A DNA stretch of 64,000 bases from Rhizopus arrhizus (taxonomy: Eukaryota; Mucoromycota; Mucoromycetes; Mucorales; Rhizopodaceae), in the NCBI GenBank assembly GCA_024220505.1, contig JAKZZE010000028.1, forward strand, positions 682,001 through 746,000, in the 5' to 3' direction. The number at the start of each line of letters is the position of its first letter. Position 1 is the stretch's first letter. Shown piece after piece: positions 55,840-64,000 of this stretch. The notes beneath the pieces were generated by a model. It saw only the letters and a list, made by a program, of their open reading frames with translations, was not told where the DNA came from and did no database searches. The position numbers were made by a program, and so were the translations under genes.

Positions 55840-56657
55840 CAGTGACCAGCAAAACTGTCCCAATGTTTCGTAATTTTCTCTTCTAGGGCTTGTAGCACCA
55901 TAGTTGTTAAGCTGATGTACACCTTATTGTATATCATTCGATAGCCAAAATCTTGTAGTACCAAAGAATGTAAAGCAAAAACAAATTAAAACAGCGCAGA
56001 CGAAGATAGAGGGGATAGAACACAAGCGGTGCATTGGGACAGTTTTGCGGCACTTTTGAAAAAATATAAAATGGTTTATTTATTTGACATTAATAGTCAG
56101 TCCAGCGTTCTTTATTCTTGATACATTGCTTTATACACTTAGGCATTGTTTCTATGACCTTTTGGCACTCTTCCGGCTTCATTAAGTCATACCAAACTTT
56201 AGTTACTCGTTCGTATAGTTCATTCATGCCTTTTGGTGCTGTTTCATAATCATTCAACCTTCTCTTTAACAATGACCACATATTTTCAATTGGATTTAAG
56301 TCAGGGGGCTGTGCTGGCCACTCTAGGATGTTGTAGGATTGCTGTTCAAGGTATTCTTTGACTAATTTGGACGTATGTTTAGGATCATTGTCATGTTGGA
56401 AAATCACCTAATGTCTTTCTAACCCTAGGTTATTGGTTCCATACTCAATTGTACGCTCCAGTTCATCCTCCAAAATCTCTTCGTACAGTGTTTTATCCAT
56501 ATTACCATTGATTTTGCACATCCAACCAACCCCAGCATAGGTAATGGTACTCCACAGCATGATATTGCCTCCACCGTGTTTAACGGTCATCTTGACGTGA
56601 TGGGATTTCAGGCTTTTTGCGGATCGAATCTAACTCCAGGTGCGTCCATCCTGTTGT
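55840..56657 (-). mobile_element. Tc1-like element, 5'-truncated
   Basis: The end CAGTGACCAGCAAAACTGTC at 55840 (after TA) is followed by an inverted inner copy at 56031-56053. The transposase (about 56090-56657, minus) includes 'KHGGGNIMLWSTITY', second catalytic Asp 'FQHDNDPKHTSKLV' and Glu 'PPDLNPIENMWSLLK', with 34 residues between by hand count. A single in-frame TAG (56408-56410) lies just before VIFQHDND. The N-terminal half and other terminus are missing. Confidence 0.8.
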
Positions 56658-56786
56658 ATAATGGTTAAAGTAATAAAATAAAAGGTGGAAACAAAAATAA
56701 AGAAACAGTTTGTGTACTTTTTGAGACTGATCTTTATTTCAGTTTAAGTTAAAGTAAAAATTATTCTAATTGAAGGCAGGTATTTA

Positions 56787-57403
56787 CAGTGGGTGGACTA
56801 ATTGTCCCAGTGTTTCAACATTTTTTACTTTGGACACTGTAACTCGACCAATTCTTAGGCTATGTGGCTAGTTTTATGCTCATTAGAAAGGTCGCACGTC
56901 GTGCTACATAATATTAAAGAGCCATCGTTCGGAGATAGCACAGTCTGAGTTAATCAGCAACAGAAAAAAAAAACACCGCACTGGGACAATTTTTCCGCTA
57001 CCTGCTTATTTTGCAATGTGTTCTAAACATCGCCTTTTTATCAATCAGAAATCACCGGAACTTACGTACTAGTCTTATCTATGATAATCTATGACTCATA
57101 TCTTTAATGTAAAGTATAAATAGCTTTATGTTATTCTTTTTTATTAACATTATTCTTAGTCTCTTTATATACTGCACTTCTTACGACTTTGTCCCGCATC
57201 AAATGACTCCTACTATCAGCAAATCTGTTCAGAAACAAATCCAAATGCTTTTGGCTAGTAATATGACATATGAACAAGTTATGGAACGCATTCCCGGATT
57301 GAAAAAGTCAACTTTAGGTAGGTATGTGAACACGTTTTTTCCAAATCGAATGAAGGCAGCCCCTGGTAAAAGAGCAACTACTGGTGAAACTACCAAGTCA
57401 TAC
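56787..57403 (+). mobile_element. Tc1-like element, 5' end and start of transposase
   Basis: CAGTGGGTGGACTAATTGTC begins after TA (56785-56786), with an inverted inner copy at 56978-57003. The transposase starts at the ATG at 57203 (MTPTISKSVQKQIQMLLASN), with the helix-turn-helix 'MTYEQVMERIPGLKKSTLGR' and hinge 'APGKRATTGETTKSY'. It is cut at 57404 by an LTR of family B. The remainder is not found on the far side. Confidence 0.8.
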
Positions 57404-57818
57404 TGATGTATCCATCATTCATAACTCGATATGAAAACAGTATTAATAAGCTACATGTAAAATATATCCAATAGATAGCCTACAGGTTAATTCGGATAAT
57501 CTTCATTAAGGATAAGATGCTGCGTAATTGCACGGTTAAATTATATTAAATCCAGGGACTAAATCACAGTCAATCGCAGTCAATCATATACGAGTATTCT
57601 ATGGATAAATGCTTATGATGACAAAGATAACAATGGAGGAACACGTAACCATTATCTATTTGTCATCAGTTATATCATACTCATTAATTATTAATCCATG
57701 ACATGAAATATTATCCGTGTATGAAAAGTATAAATAGAGTATCATTTTCTTATTAAATAAAGCAATCTCTTTATCGAGTCTCGTCCTCTCTTGTTCCTTT
57801 CTATTCTTGGATAAATCA
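57404..57818. repeat. Solo LTR, family B (415 bp), inverted copy
   Basis: It starts TGATGTATCCATC and ends TTGGATAAATCA, matching 41417-41831 in reverse. Flanks CATAC and AGTTT are not a target duplication, and the Tc1 transposase does not resume after it, so a deletion or recombination used this LTR. Confidence 0.88.
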
Positions 57819-59340
57819 AGTTTGCCGTTTATATCGTGGGCTTTGAATCTTTTTTTAGATTTCTGTTTGATGCTTTCCACCTTCGTCATATTTGGTCCAC
57901 TTTTATTTTTTTTTAATGAAAAAATTTCTAAAGTATTTTTTTTAAAACCCAAATTTAAAACACTCCTTTTTTTTATTCAAGTTTAAACAATACATTGAAT
58001 GGAGATTCCTTTTGTAATGTCAATGCTGGGAATGTATTTTTTTTTTTTTTTTTTACAATTTCAACATTGCAACTTTTTTTTTTTTTTTTTTCAAAAGTAC
58101 TCAGTAACAATATACTTTTTCTTTTGTTTTTTAACCTTTTCATAGAAATCTCAAGACGTGTAGCATAATAGACATTCATTCCGTTGCCACCTTTTTTTTC
58201 TTTACTCTCAAAAAATAAAAATGATTATCAAAAATACTCTGTCTTTTTTATGCCGTGACCTTACTATTTAAAACATATCTTTTTCAGCTTTAAAACAAGT
58301 TTAACTTCTTTAGAGCCAAAAGAATCCTTCTTTTTTTATATATTTTATTCAATCTTTTAAATTTTCTACTATATTCACATTCTTTTTTTTTTTTTTGTTC
58401 CAATTTATAAACACATACTTTTATACTTATTATTATAGCGATATTATGCACTTATATAAGAGTTTCATCCCTCTTATTCATATGTGCCTCTTTACTCTTT
58501 CTTTCTTTTTTTTTTTCTTTTTTTTTTTTTTGTTCATTAGTAACCAAAATAAATCTCCTTTTGTATTAAACAAAGTTTTTTTTTTTGTAAAATACGACAT
58601 GAGAGCCGAAGAATGCTTGAAAAGAAAACGCCACGACTCAATCACTTGGATTTCCGAGGTTGTAGGCCAATGGAACTGTGTTTTCGATTTTTGTTGAAGT
58701 TAAAAAATATTGCACTGAAGTTGAAAAAGCATAGTCTTCCCAATTTGTAATCTTGTATGGCATCATGTAGCACAACAGAAAATTATTTATTTTTTTAAAA
58801 AATACAATGTCTTTTTATTAAACAAACATATTATATACTTTTGATTATTTTTATAGATTTACAATCTATTTTTTTCAAGCTTTCTTCTGATATAAAAATC
58901 AGCTTTCTAACATTTAAATCCGAGTTCTCACTCATTTAATAGAATTACCACTATCAAAAAAGATCAACTTTATCAACTTGGATAACGGTGATTGGGTGCA
59001 GTGAATACACTGCAAATAATAGTGTAAATTGGGTAACAAATCGTTTACCAATCTTGTGAAATAATTTACAATCGTGTACAATCAGGTAAGAGATTTATCC
59101 ACGCACAGCCTCCTGTCTCTGCCACAAATCGTGTAAGTTATTGTTTGCCCTTTGGTTAATTGATGGTTCAAGATTTGTGGCCAACACAGGAGACTGTTGG
59201 GAGACTTTTTCGTTAACTGATCTTGCAAGATGGATCTTTCATCAGTTACGTTGTGGCTCTTGTTTATTATCAATTTGACATCTAATGGTGCTTGGTAACC
59301 AATCACGCTTTGTAAATCATTACTTTATTTGTCTTTTCGC
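57819..59340. other. Low-complexity spacer, no gene seen
   Basis: Multiple long T-runs (for example 58037-58055, 58074-58091 and 58509-58531) and T-rich text dominate. Open frames here are artefacts of Phe/Lys-rich low-complexity sequence. Around 58985-59320 there are short self-similar words (gtgattgg/ccaatcac, caatcgtgtaca/tgtgg) hinting at a small inverted-repeat element, but not convincingly. Confidence 0.4.
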
Positions 59341-59344
59341 TCTT

Positions 59345-59480
59345 TTATAAACCACTCATGTTGCCTTATATACTTCTTTATTGACCACTCATATTGCATT
59401 ATATACTTCTTTATGAACCACTTATATAGCTTTATATACTTCTTTATTGACCATTCATATTGCAATAAATATTGCTTTAT
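59345..59480. repeat. Tandem repeat, about 33-bp unit, four copies
   Basis: The unit reads about 'ccactcatattgc..ttatatacttctttattga' with point changes. Because 33 is a multiple of 3, the minus strand has an open frame of repeated 11-residue blocks (xxYEWSIKKYI). Nothing else supports that frame as a gene. Confidence 0.75.
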
Positions 59481-59675
59481 ATACACAAAAAAAATAGGGA
59501 TTTTGTTTATAAAAAATAGCTTTTTTTTTATTTGAATAAAATAATAATAATACATGGTATTTCTTTGCTTGTAGCGTTTTAAAAGTGTACTTGACTTACC
59601 TAATGTCACCAGAATAGCAGCATCTAATCTAAAAATACATCAACTAGTCTCGTGGAACTCAAAAAGTTCTCAAAA

Positions 59676-59730
59676 GAAAAAAAGAAAAAAAGAAAAAAAG
59701 AAAAAAAGAAAAAAAGAAAAAAAAAAAGCC
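59676..59730. repeat. Simple repeat, (AAAAAAAG)n-like
   Basis: At least five successive units of about 8 bp (gaaaaaaa) followed by a longer A-run. It has purine-only strand bias. Confidence 0.85.
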
Positions 59731-59844
59731 AAGCTCGAGGATTCAAAGACACAAGGATTCAAGGACTTGGGTACTCAAAGCAAAAGAAAAGACATCAGTA
59801 CTTAAGAACCAAAGCAAAGGCAGAAAAGAGATAGAAAAGGCCAA

Positions 59845-60240
59845 AGCAAAGCAGCATTCATCTATAATAGTTATTAGCTATCGTGTATATATAATAAAAG
59901 TAATAGTACCTTTCTTTAGATAGACCATGGGAAGAAAACTAGCTAAGCGTATACAAACGACTAAAAAAGCAGCAGACATCTATAATATTTATTAGCTATT
60001 GAGTATATGTAGCAAAAATAATAACACCTTGCTTTAGATGGGCTAAGAGAAAAACCTTGCTAAGCTTTACCAACAAGTAAAAAAAAAAAAAAAGGAAGCA
60101 GTACGCATCTATAATAATTATTAGTTATTGAGTATATAGTAAAAGTAATAGTACCTTGCTTTAGATGGATCATGAGATAAAAAAAAAAGAAAAAAAAGCA
60201 TCAGCCAAGCTTATACTAACAAGTAAAAGAAGCAATGATA
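59845..60240. repeat. Tandem repeat, about 120-130-bp unit, three copies
   Basis: Three successive blocks begin near 59850, 59968 and 60098. Each carries the same ordered words: 'agcag..catctataat', 'ttagctattgagtatat', 'agtaatagtacctt', 'ctttagatgg' and 'gctaagc...aacaagtaaaa'. The copies differ at many points and in A-run length. No other copies occur in the window. Confidence 0.75.
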
Positions 60241-60712
60241 ATCATGGGAGAGACTTTATAAAGACCATTTAAAACATCAAGAAAGGAACAAACACAACTT
60301 TACTAAAAAAAAAATACCATAAGAATAGAAATAGAATATATATAATGTTAAGAACTTACCTTTTAGAAAGAATGTTTTGTTTAAAAAAAAAAGAAAAAAA
60401 AAAAAGGAAAAAAAAAAAGTACTTTTTTTATAGCCTCATTTTACCAGTGTTACAGTTACCCACTATCGATTAAAAATAAGTCTTCTTTAATACTGTTTAA
60501 CTATTGAAACATTCAGAGAGGCTATTCATAAACAGTTTAAACTTTCTCTTCTTTTTTTTTTATTTAAATGTAATATCTTTAACTCCAAAGGCTTTTTTTT
60601 CTTCGCTTTTTTTGTAGAACAAACAAAAGTATCATCTTGTTTTGTGTTCATCTTCAATTTATTTTGTACTTATGTTTTTTTTTTTTCTTCCATATATAAT
60701 TTGTTTTAAAAA
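60241..60712. other. Upstream region of the gene at 60713
   Basis: Contains an A-rich stretch (60379-60420), T-runs (60550-60620) and a CT/T-rich leader just before the ATG. No TATA box can be placed with confidence. Confidence 0.4.
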
Positions 60713-60854
60713 ATGTCTCGTCGTGCTGCCACCCCCATCAACGTTCCCAGCAATGCTCCCAAGAGAGCAAGAATTTCCATGAGCATTGCTGGATCATCAT
60801 CCACCGTTGTTCCTGTTTCTGCTGCTGCTCCTGTTTCTGCTCCTGTTCCTGCTG

Positions 60855-60888
<34 letters not shown>

Positions 60889-61992
60889 TCCTGTTCCTGT
60901 TCCTGTTCCTGTTGCAAGCTTCAGTAGCTTTACAGCTCCTCGCTTGGAGAGCCCTGTTGGTACTGAAGCCATCGGAGCAGCCTCTGGTCTCGCACCAGAG
61001 ATAATAGCTGCTCAGATACAGCAATTACAACAGTTGCTGCAGCAACAGCAACAGCAGCCGGAACAGCAACAGCAGCAGCATCAGCGAGCTTCAGAAGCTG
61101 AGGTCGACGCGGCCAAAAAAGAATGCAGTGTAAGTTTAGGACATATTTATTAAATTAGTAATTGTAATTTAATAACTATATTTTATACCTTTCTGTGTCA
61201 TATAGAGTTATTTAGCAGAATACTACCGTGATTACGTTGTTGGTCGCAGAAGCGAATTTGACTTGGACGTTACCTTTGCCCACAAAAACAACAGAAAGGT
61301 CAAGGCGTTGTTGTATGAGCAAGCCAGAAAGCACCATCGTTTTGATTTGCTCACCACCTCACAAATAAATGCTATAATTAGGAGCAAGTATTCCTACATG
61401 ATGAGCAAGGCCAAGGGGAAGACAGTTGTTTCACCAAAAACTACCTGTCGTAGCCGTATAAATACGGTGAGTATTTAATATTTTGAAGATTATACTATAA
61501 AATATAGGAAATACTTACATTGATACCTTACAATAGAAACTCTCTAACAGGAGATCTGTTTATATGGCTAACCCTTCCGCGTTCGACGCCCGTTTCCCGT
61601 TCGCTGGTAAAATTCTGACTGTTGACTGGACGTCAGATGAAGAAGATGGGCCAGAGGACGAGAACGGCCGTACGTTCGTGGTCAAAAGGCCATCATTTAG
61701 AAGCAACGAAGTAAGCAAAATGTTGTTGACAAGTTTCATCTTCTAATATACCTTAATTAATCTATAGGTGGTGCAATTCCACGAAGAGTTGCAAAAACGA
61801 TACAAGGAGTCGATGAAGAAAAAGGGGGCTCCACCAACTATTAGAAGAATAATAGAAAACGTTGAGGTGGAGTTCCCCGACAAACTTGATGATGCCGATT
61901 TTCCTTCCTGGGCTTTTTCTTCTTCTGCTCTTGGTTTTCCAACCTCTGTTTCTGCTTCTTCCTCTTTTGCGACTTCCAGTTCAATGCAGTAG
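60713..61992 (+). CDS. Four-exon protein of unknown function, possible transposon partner
   Basis: Exons 60713-61129, 61206-61466, 61537-61710 and 61768-61992 (all GT-AG, all phase 0) give 358 aa. The N-terminus is low-complexity: a Pro-Ala/Pro-Val repeat of about 35 residues encoded by tandem cctgct/cctgtt units, then a Gln tract. The conserved-looking core follows: 'EFDLDVTFAHKNNRKVKALL', 'FDLLTTSQINAIIRSKYSYM', 'PKTTCRSRINT', 'RFPFAGKILTVDWTSDEEDG' and 'KKKGAPPTIRRIIENVEVEF'. It ends in a Ser-rich tail. I recall similar orphan proteins in Mucorales but no function. It converges on the Tnp2 transposase with 166 bp between stops. Whether it is a CACTA second ORF (TnpA-like) is only a guess. 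All frames are clean, so it is likely expressed. Confidence 0.65.
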
Positions 61993-62158
61993 GCATTCTT
62001 CCCCTTTTTTTTTCTTGGTTTGTTGTTTCTTCACAAATTGAATAAAATTTTTTAAAAAAAAGTCTATTGAATGATTCTTTAGTAAAATATATAATAAAAC
62101 AACAATAATAATAATGATAATAATAATAAATGAATGAATGAACGCTTCGACATAGTTT

Positions 62159-64000
62159 TTACATATAGATCCGTCTTGGGAGAGAAAGTGTAAGAATATG
62201 ATTATCTAAATATGACTTCACTGCTACTGGATTGTGAATTTTGTGAACAGGAAGTATATTTTGTTGTGAGACTGGGTCAAACTGGTTTTTCCACACTTGA
62301 ATGCCAGTATCATCAAAGGAGGGAAAGTGATGGGTCGCATGGCTGTACCAATTGACAAATGCAAAGTAATGAGTGTAGTTGTTAAATGAATGTGTAAAGA
62401 GATAAGAAATTTGACCAATGCGTATTTCGTTGTTGATAATAGCTTGGATAATGCAGGAGGATGAAGAAGTTGAATTATTATTTGATGACGTATATTTTTG
62501 TCCAAGCAAGTTTATATTTTTAAATGAATGAATAATATTGCTGATAAACGTGCCAGGGATGAGTGCATAGGTGTAGGTGTAGTAATTAATCAATTGTTCA
62601 TAGTGTTCTGGGCATATAAGTTGGGTTCGATTGTCGAAATTTAAAGGAAAGGATGTGGGTGGCAGAGGCTCACTACCAGTTATTGTTGAATTGAATAAGC
62701 TAGGTCCGTCTATGAAACGAGAGTAATCAAATGGCGTTAAACCACTCTCGTCATTCGTAACCTCACCTATCTCTTCTATAAATTTAATTAGTAGGAGTAT
62801 GTCTTCGTTTGTTGAATTGATAAAGGAATGTAAAGAATATACTAGATCTTGTGTGTGAACATTTTGAATGAACATAGTAGTATAAGTTGTTTCAAATCCA
62901 GTCTTAAAATTGATGTTGATATGTTTCATATCGCCATTAAGACGTTCAAAGCCATAAAGCCAAAAAGAGTATGATGGACCAAAGTCCAGGAAGCTTTCTT
63001 TCAAATGAAGATGCATATGCATATTTGGGGTGGGCATAGATTCACCATACAGCTCGACACAGGTCTTGCCAAAATTTTTCATCAATAGATGTGCGGTATC
63101 TATGTCTTCTACTGTGATGGAAGGGCCAGTGACCAATTTTACAGCATCGACATACCGCAACCAGTTCGTAAAATGTTCACCTGCCAGTTTTTGTTTGAGC
63201 AGGAAAGGTGACAGCACAACAACCCAAGTCCTCCACTCATCTGATTTCATATTGGCAAAAGCACCAGAGATTTTTCCTATTTATTTTTTTTTTTTTAAAA
63301 AAAAATAAGTATTTTGCTCCACCATGAAATAAAGCTTTATTCCATGTATATATAAACACGATCAAGCAGTACTACATACCTTCAGATAGCTTAGCGTATT
63401 GTTGAGGAATGCTGATAGTAGTCGACTCTGTTGCCATTGCTGAAAAATCAGTAGAAACAAGCAAGCCAAAATCCTGCCAGACTTCAATCATTTTTTTAGG
63501 AGTTCCAAGAAACAAGTTATGCATTGGATCGACAGTTACATATCTCACCACATCAAAGTAAGGAAGTCGGTGTACTTCACTCCACTTTGTACCAGAACTT
63601 GCTTGCTTTTCTTCTTGTTGTGCCTTGTGCGTAGCAGTCAACCAGTCGTACGCATCAAATCTCTGCTGCTCCCATGTTCTTTGCACCCAGTTTTCATCGT
63701 TGAAATCAGAAAAGTTTGGCTTTGAAGACCTGGTACCAGTTGATAGACGGCCAAAAGCAGTTGAGCACTTGTTACATGCTTTAGTAGCCATGGCGCCCAT
63801 GTATCCAGCTACTTTTCTTGCTGCAGGCATATCACAGTTGATGGACATTAATGCCACACGAACTAGTTCTCCGTTAGGATTTTCGTAAGTGGGCATTATA
63901 ACACCATTGTACAGTACAAGCAATTCATCTACTAATGGCTTCAAGAAATTTTGAATTTGATCATCGTTGGGCTCATGTGGTCCAGGAATAACACCTGCCA
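62159..64000 (-). CDS. CACTA (En/Spm) Tnp2-type transposase, partial at window edge
   Basis: DDE transposase of the CACTA superfamily (Pfam Transposase_21-like), possibly the fungal Plavaka group. Exon from the edge to 63380: 'GVIPGPHEPNDDQIQNF', 'PLVDELLVLYNGVIMPTY', 'SINCDMPAARKVAGYMG' (Asp) with 'ACNKCSTAFG', and 'VVRYVTVDPMHNLFLGTPKK' (the DxxHN block). A 103-bp intron (63277-63379) joins phase 1 to 'KISGAFANMKSDEWRTWV' and then 'NMHMHLHLKESFLDFGP' with 'YGFERLNGDMKHINI' (family C-terminal core). The rest to the stop at 62159 is more variable (Asn/Ser-rich, 'NYTHYFAFVNWYSHATHHF'). No stop or shift is seen. The N-terminus lies beyond 64000. Confidence 0.85.

Noticed and set aside
58395..58697. 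100-aa Phe-rich ORF
   Set aside because: Driven by T-runs; low-complexity artefact.
59329..59609. Open frames on both strands over the 33-bp repeats
   Set aside because: Produced by a repeat unit divisible by three; no start or conserved domain.
59340..60240. CRISPR array
   Set aside because: Eukaryotic context; units are adjacent tandem copies without unique spacers.
60786..61004. Leu-rich and Gly-Thr/Arg-Asn-rich frames overlapping the Pro-Ala tract
   Set aside because: All are shadows of the cctgct/cctgtt repeat in the gene at 60713; the spliced gene in the other frame has clean introns and conserved-looking exons.

Overview
The window looks like nuclear DNA of a fungus, most likely Mucoromycota (Mucorales-type). 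It is AT-rich, its genes carry many introns of about 50-100 bp, and its conserved genes are fungal or general eukaryotic. These genes are surrounded by LINE, Ty3/gypsy, DIRS, Tc1/mariner and Fanzor relics of kinds that I associate with this phylum. No species can be named from the sequence alone.

Left part (1-33.7 kb): conserved genes separated by decayed repeats. A divergent pair, splicing factor SF3A3 (-) and NatC subunit NAA35 (+), shares a 150 bp promoter. Then come an orphan-family gene (4.7-6.1 kb), a LINE-ORF1/gypsy-integrase chimera (6.7-7.9 kb), an ammonium transporter (9.3-10.8 kb), a broken Fanzor (eukaryotic TnpB-like RNA-guided nuclease) gene (11.7-14.6 kb), an IS630/Tc1-like relic (15.3-16.4 kb), a small C2-domain protein (18.4 kb), a short Ecl1-like zinc protein (24.3 kb), a solo LTR (25.9 kb), a LINE relic (27.6-29.7 kb) and an eleven-exon WDR48/UAF1-like WD40 gene (30.1-33.7 kb).

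Right part (34-64 kb): almost wholly mobile DNA. It holds a LINE relic, Merlin/IS1595-like fragments and a fuller Merlin-like element, several LTR families mostly present as solo LTRs with 5-bp target duplications, a gypsy chromovirus 3' end, two DIRS-like tyrosine-recombinase retroelements, and at least six Tc1-like elements or fragments. Many are inserted into one another. The clearest case is 47.9-52.1 kb, where Tc1 contains an LTR, which contains a second Tc1, which contains a second LTR. A nearly complete DIRS element (42.1-47.8 kb) has its recombinase gene split by an intact 1.64-kb Tc1 element. The window ends in a CACTA (En/Spm, Tnp2) transposase that runs off the right edge, next to a convergent four-exon gene of unknown function.

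Housekeeping roles present: pre-mRNA splicing (SF3A3), N-terminal acetylation (NAA35), ammonium uptake (Amt/Mep), deubiquitinase regulation (WDR48-like) and possibly chronological lifespan or stress response (Ecl1-like). They form no shared pathway or cluster. Exon joins were worked out by hand from GT-AG borders and frame, and edges could be off by a few bases.
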